In this document: in pieces, positions 22,781-32,719 of the stretch
Position numbering within the stretch: position 1 is the stretch's first letter
Layout: every line of letters starts with the position of its first letter
Assembly (NCBI GenBank): GCA_031769625.1
Contig: JAUIMM010000115.1
Location: forward strand, 19,980,501 to 20,044,500
Source: Taudactylus pleione
Taxonomy: Eukaryota; Chordata; Amphibia; Anura; Myobatrachidae
Length of the DNA stretch: 64,000 bases
Direction of reading: 5' to 3'
Notes under the pieces: generated by a model
Database searches by the model: none
What the model saw: only the letters and a program-made list of their open reading frames with translations
Told to the model about the DNA's origin: nothing
Position numbers and translations under genes: made by a program

Positions 22781-23521
22781 CTTAAGGTAAGTATTTTGTG
22801 TTTTTTTTTTGTGTACTATAGGGGACATTACTACTGGGGCACTACTACTGGTGGCATTACTACTGGGGGAACTACTACTGGGGGCATTACTACTGGGGGT
22901 ACTAGAGGGCATTACTACTGGGGACACTACTACAGGGAACACTACTACTGGGGGAAATACTACTGGGGCATTACTACTGGGGGCATTACTACTGGGGGTA
23001 CTACTACTGGGGGCATTACTACTGGGGTACTACTACAGTTGTCATTACTACTGGTGGCTCTACTATAGGGGACATTACTACTGGGGGTACTACTACAGGG
23101 GGCATTACTAAGGGGGCACTATTAATGGGGGCATTACCATTGTGGGCACCACTAATGGGGCACTGCATAGGGGGCACTGCATAAGGGGCACCACTACTGT
23201 GGGCTCTGCATAAGGGGCACTACCACTGTGGGTACTGCATAAGGGACACCACTAATGGGGGCACTGCATAAGGGGCACCACTACTGGGGGCACTGTATAA
23301 GCGGCACCACTACTGGGAACATTGCATAAGGGGCACCACTCAGTGGACATTGCATAAGGGGCACTACTGCTCTCGGCATTGTATAAGGGGCACCACTACT
23401 GTGGGTATTATGTATATTAGGGGCACTACTACCGTGGGCATTGTATATAAGGGGCACTACTGTGTGTCATAGCATGAATAAGGGACACCACTATGTGGTG
23501 TAATGTGAATCGAGGCACTAT

Positions 23522-24118
23522 GGGCCTGATTCAAACCCGGACGCCATGCTGTGCTCGCTCGCATTGAACTATTTTTCACAATCTGCGCAGGCGTATGAGT
23601 TGCAATGCACGTGCACAGACCAGTCATTGCGATGGGAAAGTGCTCACCCGTAGCCCGCAGTCAGGCCGCTATTTTGAGTGACAGATAGTGTCGTTTGTGG
23701 GTGGTAACAGAGGAAGGTGCTTGTAAACGGGGGTGTGGATGCGCGAACGCAGGCGTTCCCGACCATCAGAACGGCGTTTAATGGGTGTGCATAATTAGCA
23801 AAGTAGCGTCATTACACACGTGACTAGGTTGTATTTTAGCCTGAACTGCTCGCAATGTTGTGATGTAAAAAGGCTACCACAAGCACTGCAAGCAGCTTCG
23901 ATGGCTCTCGATGTTCCCAATTAATCCTACAACTGCCGGAGATGACGTGTGTTGCGAGTGGCAAAGGGGCATCTTTATACAGGTGCGAGCGCATAGTGCG
24001 GCCGCTCGCTATTACTTAGCGGTCGGCTTTACGCGACGCAGTGTGAGCACATGATTTAAAAAGCGGCCCCTTTTAGCCAGCAAGCGGACGCAAATAGCGT
24101 CCGGTCTGAATCAGGCCC
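23522..24118. mobile_element. Foldback MITE (GGGCCTGATTC family), 597 bp, 3-bp TSD
   Basis: Ends GGGCCTGATTC / GAATCAGGCCC. The target triplet TAT is at 23519-23521 and 24119-24121. The interior (TTTTGAGTGACAGA, GGGTGGTAACAG, TGGGTGTGCATAATTA) is shared with the copy at 55833-56431. No open frame of note. It sits inside hAT-fb copy 3, so it is younger than that element. Confidence 0.85.
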
Positions 24119-24254
24119 TATGTGTGGTGTAATGTGAATAAAATTGTGCTACTGTGTGGCGTAATTTGAATTGGGGATACTATTGTGTGACCATGCCCTT
24201 TTATTGTGAGACCGCACCCCTTTTTGCTGGTTGCGTAGAGGAAAGGGGGGGGGG

Positions 24255-24850
24255 GGTAAATTTCACCTAAGTCTCTAGGACCTCTTTAAGCACTGGGTAT
24301 ATCTAATTTAATATTGATGTAGTTTTGGACTGCGTCCCAAAAAGTATTTACTACCGGGCTTTGTACCCTCTTAAAGATATTTCCATTCCCCAAAGCCAAA
24401 CATATTCCCATTGTGTAATTACTTTCTGCTAGAAGAAACTTTTTGGGAAAAAAAAGACAATATAGTTTGCTGTCTGTGGCTCTCTGGGACAGTACCCCTC
24501 CTACTCCCTCAGATGATGCATCCATTTCCACATAGAAGGAAAGAGAATATCTTTATTTAACTCCTGGAATGGTCTAAGGGCCTCAGGGGACCAATCTTTA
24601 GGATTTGCCTGGTTTCTGGTGAGAGAAGCGATGTGCCACCAAGGTAAATTAATCTCAAATTAAATTTCTATAATAGTTGGCAAATTCTAGCATTGATTGG
24701 AATGCCTTCATATAACTGAGTTACGACCAATTCAAGATGTTCTGAACCTTGCCTGGGTCAATTTGAAGGCTGATTCCAGACACAATATAACCCAGGAATA
24801 GCAACTGAACCTACTCAAATAGGCATTTCTGCAATTTGCAATAGAGTTCA
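24255..24850 (-). pseudogene. Minus-strand gypsy relic: RT connection and RNase H start
   Basis: Minus-strand translation gives EMDASSEGVGGVLSQR (start of RNase H, 24480-24531), FFPKKFLLAESNYT, and upstream pieces LFLGYIVSGISLQIDPGKVQ and LEFANYYRNLI of the RT connection. At least four stops or frame changes occur. It continues the element at 20492-21410. Confidence 0.7.
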
Positions 24851-24859
24851 TGGGCCTGA

Positions 24860-25490
24860 AACAGAGATGGGTACTGCTGTGTCTGCTGTGGTATCTATTG
24901 CCAGAATATGCAATTGTTAGCATCAGCATTCTCCTAGTGTAGTAGCCTGCATCTGAATGTGTTAGCACTGAGATGCCCAGTTTCTGCGTTTCTGCATGCT
25001 GTATTACTGCCAGTGATTATTTAAACTTTACCATCAGCGCACCATAGCTCGCACCATCAACACTTCACCAGCCTTCTAGCAGGTGCAATTTCATCATCTG
25101 ACTCTGGCCTCCACTTTCATTGACACCCCTACGATACTCCCATAACACACCCATGAGACAGGCTATTTTGTGTTCACTTTTAGACACCTCCCAGTCACCG
25201 TCCATAAATGCCCATCACTTTTCTGCCTAATTTCTGATACCACCTTTACCGAATGTAACAGTATCTTTGTGCGGCACTCTGTTTCACGCTTGCTCATAGG
25301 GGTTCTCAGAAGGTTTTGAGAATGCACAGTTGCTTAAAATTGATCAACCACATGAACATCTGCATTGTGTGTAGATTACATGCAAATCAGAATCAGGCCA
25401 CATGTCTCCATGAGCGGGCCAAGACTTCTGAAATATTGGAATCATGGGAATTCAAATTTTGTGAAAATATGTAAATACCATCTATAAAAT
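24860..25490. other. Unassigned insertion in the gypsy relic
   Basis: No gene recognised. It separates RT connection sequence (to 24850) from the RT core piece at 27075, together with the nested elements to its right. Confidence 0.3.
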
Positions 25491-25627
25491 CAAGATGCTG
25501 TCATAATACCGACTGCAGGGATTCCGGCGCTCAGAATGCCGAAGTCAGAATCCCAACACCTATCAGAATCCCAGCGCCGGCATCCTGAAGGTAAGTAGCA
25601 GGGTTAGGGTTAGGCATTAGGGGAAGG

Positions 25628-26838
25628 CAGGGGCACAGGGCCGTAACTAGGGTAGTGCAACCAGTGCCATGGCACCGGGCACCGCATTGCAGGTGGCGCT
25701 GTTTGGGCTTGTCAATTTTCCTGTTTATCATTCTCACTTGCAGCTTCCTCTTCCTTTTATCACCAGCATCTCCTGGCCTCTCCTATCTCTTCCCTGACCC
25801 TTCGTATGAGGCCATGGCCCTTTTTCAGGTGCACTATCTTATGTCCCTATTTAAAAAAATGGGGGGGCGACAATGCTCTCTCTGGCACTGGGCACCAAAA
25901 GTCTAGTTATGGCTCTGCAGGGGCATATCTACTCATTGGCCAGGATGGCACTCGCCAGGGGTGACGGCCAAAGGGGTCGCCATCCGGCAGTGCCACCAGC
26001 AGCCATGGGGTGCAGCCATGGGGTGCAGCCACCGCTAGTCCCCCGGGCCCAAAAGTGTAGAGCAGACCACAGTGAGAGCTGTCTGCCCTACACAGTAACA
26101 AACACACAGCTGCCAGCTGTTATAGCAGCCAGCCAATGACAGTCAGACTCTCATTGGCTGCTGCGTCCACGGAGGGAGCCGGCTGGAGCTCACTCATGAG
26201 CTCCGCCTTCTGGCTCCCACCGCAGCGGGTGATGGGGGAGTCGTCATGACGTCTCTCCAATAGTTCAGAGCGGGCCGGGAGGAGCGGACAGCGGCGGTCG
26301 TCGGCAGGAGCAGGGATCAGGTACGTTGCAGGGGTTTTTTTTCTATGTGTGTAAGAATGGCATGGGGGGTTGTGGCTACTAGGGGGACTGTATAGGGGGT
26401 GGCCGCTACTGGGGGCACTTTATGGGGGGGGTGGCCGCTACTGGGGGCACTTTATTGGGAAGGACACTACTGGGGGCACTGTATAGAGAGGACGACTACT
26501 GGGGACAATGCAGCATAGGGGGGAATTACTACTACTGGGGCACTGTATAGTGGGGACTACTACTGGGGGCAATGCAGCATAGGGGGGATTACTACTAGGG
26601 GCAATGCATAGGGGGACTACTAGTGGGGGCACTGTGTAGGGGGATGGCTGGGCAGATAGACGGAAGTCGTTGGCTGATGAAACATGTGGGCTGGCTAGGG
26701 AGACAGAAGGGGGGTAGCTGGGGAAGCATTTTAAGTACTTATTTAATGTATAGTGTAATTATTCAGAAATTATTTGGGGAGGGGGGCACCAGTCCATTAC
26801 ATTGCCAGGGGCGCTCAGATCCCCAGATTACACCCCTG
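25628..26838 (+). mobile_element. hAT-type non-autonomous element, copy 4 (hAT-fb)
   Basis: Ends CAGGGGCATATCTAC / CAGATTACACCCCTG. Flanks are GGGGAAGG (25620-25627) and GGGTAAGG (26839-26846), an 8-bp TSD with one mismatch. Internal order is the same as copy 1: CCAAT hairpin (26132-26165), GAGCTC hairpin (26184-26205), CRE-like dyad (26233-26258), donor-like CAG|GTACGT (26318-26326), minisatellite (26370-26640). A second hAT MITE is inserted eight bases into its left end (25636-25917). Confidence 0.8.
25636..25917. mobile_element. hAT MITE, 282 bp, inserted in a hAT-fb end
   Basis: Ends CAGGGCCGTAACTAG / CTAGTTATGGCTCTG. CAGGGGCA flanks both sides (25628-25635, 25918-25925), a perfect 8-bp TSD. 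Nearly identical in layout to the copy at 38747-39025. No coding capacity. Confidence 0.9.
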
Positions 26839-27074
26839 GGGTAAGGGTTAGGGTTAGGCACTAATGGGGAGGGTTATGTTTAGGGTATGGGGAGGAGAAG
26901 GTTAGGTTTAGGCACTAGAGGGAGGTTAGGTGTTTGGCAACAGGGAGGGAGGGGTAGGGAGAGGGGAAGGGTTAGGATACTGACTGATAGGTGTCAGTAA
27001 CCTAACCCTGTCGGGATGCCAGCATCTGCATTCTGAACGCCGGGATCCCAAGTGCCGGCATTCCGTACCCAACC

Positions 27075-27185
27075 TTATAAAAACTACTACTAAGTGATAG
27101 GGAAGATCTCGAGAATCTCAGTCGCAAAATTTTGGACTGCCACTGGAGCATTACAATGACCGAAAGGCATAATTAAATATTGTAC
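27075..27185 (-). pseudogene. Minus-strand gypsy relic: RT core fragment
   Basis: Minus-strand translation gives QYLIMPFGHCNAPVAVQNF, the conserved MPFGLxNAPxxFQ block of Ty3/gypsy reverse transcriptase. It is cut off on both sides by insertions. Confidence 0.75.
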
Positions 27186-27640
27186 TGAAAGAGGTGTTCT
27201 GGGTCTGACCCGGAGTTGGAACAGAATTCCAATCTGGATCAGACCCGGAATTTCACTGGCGCTGACCCAGGATATTCCCGAGTCCGCGCCGTTCGCATCG
27301 GAAGCCGGGTCTGCATTGACCCGGCTTTTCCGGTGTTGAAGTGGACGCTTGGAGATGATGTCATCTCCAAGTGCCACTGAAGCCGGGCAGCTAATCGGCC
27401 GACATGCGACGCGCTCCAGGTCATCATGACGAGGAGCGCACCGTTCACACAGCAGGGTTTCACGGGTTACTCCCATGTTAAACCCTGCAAGTTACCTAGG
27501 TTGGATTGCCGGGTCACTCGACCCGGCAATCCAACCCTCTCCCCTTTTACACCAAGGCGCAACCCAGGTTAACCCTGCAATAACCCGGGTTTTAGCTCAA
27601 GTGTAAAAGGGGTATTAGTATATATATATATATTCTCCTT
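27186..27640. mobile_element. Hairpin-rich insertion (probable MITE)
   Basis: A dense series of dyads: GGGTCTGACCC, GGGTCTGCATTGACCC, GGAGATGATGTCATCTCC, TGCCGGGTCACTCGACCCGGCA and others. The right end TTTTACACCAAGG...GTGTAAAAGGGGTATTA folds back on itself. It interrupts the gypsy RT and is followed by a TA run (27619-27632). Ends and TSD unresolved. Confidence 0.45.
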
Positions 27641-27756
27641 TAATGTGGTAAAACGCTCAGTGATGAGGGAAAGAAAGTAACAATTCTTAATGGTGATCAT
27701 GTGTCAGGATGCAACTCAAATTGGATGGCATGCTGATTGAGAAATCCACAACAAGG

Positions 27757-28240
27757 TATGCAGTCGGGAAGCCGGCGGACCTAATCCTGACAGCCGGCTT
27801 CCCGACTGTCATATCCCGGCAAGGGTCTAAAGACAGGGGTCAATATGCTGATGCCTTTCATTAGACATACGCCGGGAGCCCGACGCCTGGCATCCTGATC
27901 GAAGGGATGCCGGGAGCCAAGCGAGGATAGCCGCGGGAGGGTTAGGTTAAGGGTTCCCGGGGGGACTTAGGGTTAGGCACCCCCCCGGGAGGTTAGGGTT
28001 TGGCTAGGGGAAGGGGGGGGTTAGCATTAGGCGCCCCCCCGGGGGACATAGGTTTAGGCGGCGGGGAAGGTGGGGTTAGGTTTAGGCACTTAGAGAGGGG
28101 ACTAGGGTTAGGCACTGGGGGGGAAGGTTAGGGTTAGGCACCCCTAATGGAGGGTTACATACTTACCTTTGACGATCGGGATTTCCTCCTCTGCCGGGAT
28201 GCCGCTGTCGGGATTCCAACCGCTGGACCCATGCCTATTC
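27757..28240. mobile_element. TTAGGG-like MITE with flanking CCACAACAAGG repeat
   Basis: CCACAACAAGG occurs on both sides (27746-27756, 28241-28251), consistent with an 8 to 11 bp TSD. Inside, a strong hairpin GTCGGGAAGCCGGC...GCCGGCTTCCCGAC (27767-27808) is followed by about eight diverged units built on GGGTTAGG...TTAGGCAC (27935-28160). The units contain vertebrate telomere hexamers (TTAGGG) but with interruptions every unit. Confidence 0.65.
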
Positions 28241-28459
28241 CCACAACAAGGTTTAGGCTCTCCACAGAATTTTGCAGAAGGAGGGATGTGTAAATTAGAA
28301 TCCCCTCCTTGTGTAGCTGATAAAAAGAGATGTTAAGTGTACAGAAGTATTACTGAAAGTGGTAAAACCAGGAGATTTGGATGGCTGGTAACTCACAGTG
28401 ACAGAGCAACAATGTGGAATATGCTGTAGATTATGCAGCACAAAATTGTGGAACAGAGG

Positions 28460-29802
28460 CAGGGGCTGGCTGGCAACTTTTAGCCTGGGGGGCAAACGCA
28501 TGCAGGTGGCCCTGGCAGAGGAGTAGCGTGTAGCCAGGGTGCCCGGAGCACGTGCGTGCTACGGCGCCCCCCCCTCAAGTGTTCCAAGGAGGAGGCAGGT
28601 CCATATGGAATTAATGTAAAGTAAAAATAAAGATATGGGGCAGCCCCCTGTAGTGGTGCCCATATGCAGTGCCCCCTGTGCCCCAGGAGAGACCCCCTTA
28701 TGCAGGCCTCCAGTAGTGCCCCCAGTAGTGATTCTCCTATGCATTGCCCCTTATACAGTGCCCCCAGTAGTGGTCCCCCTTGTGCAGTGCCCATTGTGCC
28801 CCCAGTAGTAAGCTCGTAATATAGTGCCCCAGTAGTGGTACCCCCTATGCAGTGCCCCCAGTAGTAGTCCCCCCTTGTAGTGCTCCCAGTAGTGGTCTCC
28901 CCCTTGTAGTGCCCCCAGTAGTAGTCCCGCCACTTGTAGTTCCCCCAGTAGTAGCACCCCTTTGTAGTGCTCCCCGTAGTAATCCCCCCTTGTAGTTCCC
29001 CCAGTAGTAGCCCCCCCTTGTAGTGCCCCCAGTAGTGTTCCCCCTTGTAGTGTCCCCAGTAGTGCTCCCCCTTGTAGTACCCTCAGTAGTGGTCTCCCCC
29101 TTGTAGTGCCCCAGTAGTGCTATCCCCCTTGTAGTGCCCCCAGTAGTAGTCCCCCCCTTGTAGTGCCCCCAGTAGTGCTCTCCCCCTTGTAGTGCCCCAG
29201 TAGTCCTCTCCCCCTTTTAGTGCCCCCAGTAGTGCTCTCCCCCTTGTAGTGCCCCCAGTAGTGCACTCCCCCTTTTAGTGCCCCCAGAAGTGCTCTCCTC
29301 CTTTTAGTGCCCCCAGCAGTGCTTTCCCCCTTTTAGTGCCCCCAGTAGTGCTTTCCCCCTTTTAGTGCCCTCCCCCTTTTAGTGCCCCCAGTAGTGCTCT
29401 CCACCTTGTAGTGCCACACGTATTAAAAAAAAAAAAAACACTTACCTGAATCCCCGCTCCCACTGCCTCCATCCACTCCTCCGTTCGTCCTCCTGGGCCG
29501 GGCCGCTCTGCATTATGGGAGAGACATCGGAAGATGGAGCGGCTCCTGCAGTGGGCGCAGCGGCAGTCAGTGAGAGTCTGACAGATTCTCATTGGCTGCC
29601 ACTCAAAACAATCACACAGCTGCCGGAGCCGGCTGCTGTGTGTTAGTCACTGTGTAGCGCTGACCGAACTCCATCCGGTCAGTGCTACATGCACGGTGCA
29701 GCCTGTGTCACAGAGACACAGACTGTCCGCGGCCAGTGGCCCACATGTCGCTGTGGCCCGGGGGGTACATGGCACTCTGCTCCCCGGCCCAGCCCACCAC
29801 TG
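28460..29802 (-). mobile_element. hAT-type non-autonomous element, copy 5 (hAT-fb)
   Basis: Ends CAGGGGCTGGCTGG / CCAGCCCACCACTG. AACAGAGG flanks both sides (28452-28459, 29803-29810), a perfect 8-bp TSD. On the minus strand: CCAAT half-hairpin (about 29590), GGGAGAGAC remnant of the CRE dyad (29516-29524), donor-like CAG|GTAAGT at 29448-29440, a poly-A run (29425-29438), then a minisatellite (28660-29415, theme TAGTGCCCCCAGTAGTG). Near 28516 a second hAT-like end (CAGAGGAGTAGCGTGTAGCC) suggests a composite origin. Confidence 0.85.
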
Positions 29803-29851
29803 AACAGAGGAGTATACTGAAGGTCATTGGCAGAGTTAGTCTAACGTGCTG

Positions 29852-29925
29852 AGGTCCTGATTCAGAGATTTACGCAATGCCGATATTTACGGAGATTGAG
29901 CGATTGATAGCCATTGAGTATCCTT
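29852..29925 (+). mobile_element. Foldback MITE fragment (GGGCCTGATTC family)
   Basis: TCCTGATTCAGAGATTTACG followed by GCAATGCCGATATTTAC closely matches the left ends of the copies at 31756 and 41971. The right half is absent; a minisatellite begins at about 29930. Confidence 0.7.
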
Positions 29926-29929
29926 ATGC

Positions 29930-30920
29930 AGGCCCCCTTGTAGAAGTGTCCCTTATGCAGCCCTACCCCCCTGTAGCAGTGTCCATTATGCAGCCTCCCT
30001 TGTACGGTAGCAGTGCCGCTTATGCAGCCCCCCCTGTAGCAGTGTCCCTTATGCAGCCTCCCTTGTACGGTAGCAGTGCCGCTTATGCATGCCCCCCCCT
30101 GTAGCAGTGCCCCTTATGCAGCCCCCCTGTAGCAGTGTCCCTTATGCAGCCCCCCTGTAGCAGTGTCCCTTATGCAGCCTCCCTTGTACGGTAGCAGTGC
30201 CGCTTATGCAGGCCCCCCCCTTATGCAGTGCCCCTTATGCAGCCTCCCTTGTACGGTAGCAGTGACGCTTATGCAGCCCCCCCCTGTAGCAGTTTCCCTT
30301 ATGCAGCCTCCCTTGTACGATAGCAGTGTCCCTTATGCAGCCCCCCCCCTGTAGCAGTGCTGCTTATGCAGCCCCCCTGTAGCAGTGCCCCTTATGCAGG
30401 CCTCCTGTAGCAGTGTCCCTTATGCAGCCTCCCTTGTACGGTAGCAGTGCCGCTTATGCAGGCCACCCCCTGTAGCAGTGCCCCTTATGCAACCCCCCTA
30501 TAGCAGTGTCCCTTATGCAGCCTCCCTTGTACGGTAGCAGTGCCGCTTATGCAGGCCCCCCCTGTAGCAGTGTCCCTTATGCAGGCCCCCTTATTGCAGT
30601 GCAAGTCCCCCTGCAATTGATCCCCAACCCACCAGTACAGTATGGTACATACCTGACTCGCCGCCGTCCGGGATGTCCCTCTCACTTGCGCGCTGACTGG
30701 ATCTAACATGATCCAGCAGGATCCTCAGCGCGCGGGTGACGTCATGACGTCACCCGCGCACTGCATGACTGCAAACGCTGGCCTCTGAAGCGTTCCCAGC
30801 TCAAAATGGGGATTTCGGTAGGTCTTATTTTCGAGTTAGGGCTTATTTTGGACCGGGTTACAAAAGTAAGGGTAGGGCTTATTTTTGGGGTAGGTCTTAT
30901 TATCGGGGAAACATGGTAGT
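29930..30920 (-). mobile_element. hAT-fb-like module with different ends
   Basis: Minus-strand order repeats the family plan: a CRE dyad (30730-30759), a donor-like CAG|GTATGT (about 30650), then a minisatellite (29930-30600, theme CTTATGCAGCCCCCCTGTAGCAGTGTCC, about 28-bp units). The outer side ends in tandem TAGGTCTTATTTTCG / TAGGGCTTATTTTTGG units (30820-30905), unlike the CAGRG ends of the other copies. No TSD identified. Confidence 0.5.
30730..30759. promoter_or_regulatory. Perfect 30-bp palindrome with two full CRE cores
   Basis: Each 15-base arm is GCGCGGGTGACGTCA, so TGACGTCA occurs twice back to back (30737-30744 and 30745-30752) with no spacer. This is the strongest CRE-like dyad in the window. 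Binding by CREB/ATF-type factors is possible from the motif but untested. Confidence 0.55.
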
Positions 30921-30999
30921 AGGTACAGGCTGCAGAGATATTGTCAGTTGCATCCTGGAGTGTATGGGTTATGCTGGGCATTGTAGTGCACCAGGTGCT

Positions 31000-31750
31000 T
31001 TTGTTACTCTCGTCACTCCTTATAACAGGAGAAGTGGAAACAGTGAGGGAAGGGGCAGACTAATGTAGGCCAAGCACAGTAAGGGTGGCTCATATAAACC
31101 TGTACAATCACGCATATATGCCTATTAGGAGAAGCATCTATTTGCCCTATTTAAATCTTAGTATTTATACCATTTGAACAGATGATCTTGTTATTACATA
31201 CCATGCCTGAGATAGTTTAATGCTGTGTTATGCAAAAAGATTCATGCACCCACATAATATGATTATTTACAGCTATGCGAACTATTGCACAAGTTCTTTT
31301 TCATTTATAATAACACACTAAAGGACACAACAAAAGCGTATTGTGTCTGTAGGCGGCAAATAAACTTCTATTGATCTAATGTAAGTGTTGTATTTATCTT
31401 GGCAGGAATTGTGCTAACATTGCCTTAATTTGACTAATATGTTTCATGAGGCGAAACAGTATTTTGAAATACACTTAGTTACACAAAGTATTATCTACCA
31501 TTTGGGTTCTTTCCAAGGATGTCAAAATAAAGATCATCCTTTGTCCTGTAATTTCAGGTTTAAATGAATACAAATGTATCACCATATTTCTCTTACAGTA
31601 GTTACCAGTACAGCATATGAGATAAAAGGTGCATGGGATTGTTGACACAATGACTACATAAATCTCTGCATTCGGAGCAAGTTGTTATTGCTATCTATAC
31701 ACAATATCTACTGGATTGGTAATGCCAAATTGTGTTGTTTTATCTGGGAC
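31000..31750. other. Unassigned AT-rich intergenic DNA
   Basis: No gene, RNA gene or bounded repeat recognised. Confidence 0.35.
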
Positions 31751-31755
31751 ATATA

Positions 31756-32124
31756 GCGCCTGATTCAGAGAGGGACGCAATGCTGATATTTACCCAGCTT
31801 GAGCGATTGTTTGTCATTGATCATGTGTGTAAGTCGCACTGTGCATGCACAGCTATAAAATTGCGAATACGCTCACACAGAGATTCACTCACAAAGTGAG
31901 TGACAGGTAGTTAGCATTTGGGGGAATAACATGGGATCAGGCTGGTGGCCATCTGCTCTGTGTTCGATGTTTCAGGTTTTGTGCATGAGCGGTGGATGTG
32001 AGATGGTTCCAGAGGACGTATCTAAGCACTGGACAGCGAGTGAGTCATTAGCATATTTTCGCAATAGCGATCCGAGAGAGATCGCAGCTGCAATGGTATT
32101 TGCTTCCATCTTTGAATCAGGCCC
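31756..32124. mobile_element. Foldback MITE (GGGCCTGATTC family), 369 bp, 3-bp TSD
   Basis: Ends GCGCCTGATTC / GAATCAGGCCC, with ATA on both sides (31753-31755, 32125-32127). The arms remain similar for about 25 bp beyond the terminus. The open frame at 31931-32128 lies wholly inside it and is not a gene. Confidence 0.85.
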
Positions 32125-32334
32125 ATAGTCAATCTGAAGGAATTTATTATGTGGCCCTGAACAAAATAGTCACCGTCTGGGTTGCCTCTACTACAGACAA
32201 CAACACAAGTCACTGATCATATTCACCAACCACACCTACTGGCAGGCTCACAATGGCCAATTAAGAAGCTGACACCACTACATGTAGTGGTGTCAGTTAT
32301 TTTAAGCTGAAGAAATATTCATGACAATGAAGCC

Positions 32335-32710
32335 TATGGGCCAAATGTAATAGGGTCCGAGTTTAGCAAATGTGCGAGTATAGAGCTATACTCACACATT
32401 TTGAAAACTCATCTTATGTAATAGGGTGCGAGTACATGCAAACTCTCATGTTTCTCACACTCCTGCAACTAGCAATGGCAAAACTTGCATCCAGATGTTT
32501 TGCCATTGTGAGGATACAACTCGGCCAATGTAATAGAGTGCAAGTTTTTAACTCGCACACTATTACTGACCTAAAACTCAAAAATAGTCCTGCTGCAGGC
32601 TAGCAAGTCTAGCCTGAGCAGGTGCGAGTTACACAGCAACATGCACAGATCAGTGAGATCTGTGCATGCTTGTGTGTGAAAAACAGTTTGAAGTGTGAAA
32701 ATATTTTTTT
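32335..32710. mobile_element. Probable foldback element with internal hairpins
   Basis: Contains repeated TGTAATAGGGTSCGAG units (32347, 32417, and a variant at 32530) and hairpins such as TGCACAGATC...GATCTGTGCATG (32641-32670). The organisation suggests a degraded MITE; ends and TSD were not resolved. Confidence 0.35.
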
Positions 32711-32719
32711 TTAAATGGG

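Larger units (their letters stand above)
22056..24250 (+). mobile_element. hAT-fb related element, copy 3, with two insertions
   Basis: Contains the family modules in plus order: a GAGCTC hairpin (22193-22213), a 43-bp CRE dyad (22248-22290), a donor-like AAG|GTAAGT (22784-22792), and a minisatellite (22800-23470, theme ACTACTGGGGGCATT, then variant units). The tail GTGGTGTAATGTGAAT is shared with 45330-45400. Two insertions interrupt it: 22342-22780, flanked by CTTAAGG, and the foldback element 23522-24118. Terminal inverted repeats and a TSD for the element itself were not found. The Gly/Thr-rich open frames are repeat artefacts. Confidence 0.6.
25500..27070. mobile_element. GGGTTAGGGTTAGGCA-type MITE carrying nested insertions
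   Basis: Left arm (GGATTCCGGCGCTCAGAATGC, 25519-25539) and right arm (GCATTCTGAACGCCGGGATCC, 27028-27048) are inverse repeats. Between the arms are GGGTTAGGGTTAGGCA units at 25600-25627 and 26840-26960. A hAT-fb element splits the unit array at 25628. Exact termini and TSD of this outer element were not resolved. Confidence 0.6.

Noticed and set aside
27935..28160. Interstitial telomere array
   Set aside because: The TTAGGG hexamers are interrupted in each unit by GCAC and other bases and lie within a bounded MITE, so a telomere fusion is not supported.
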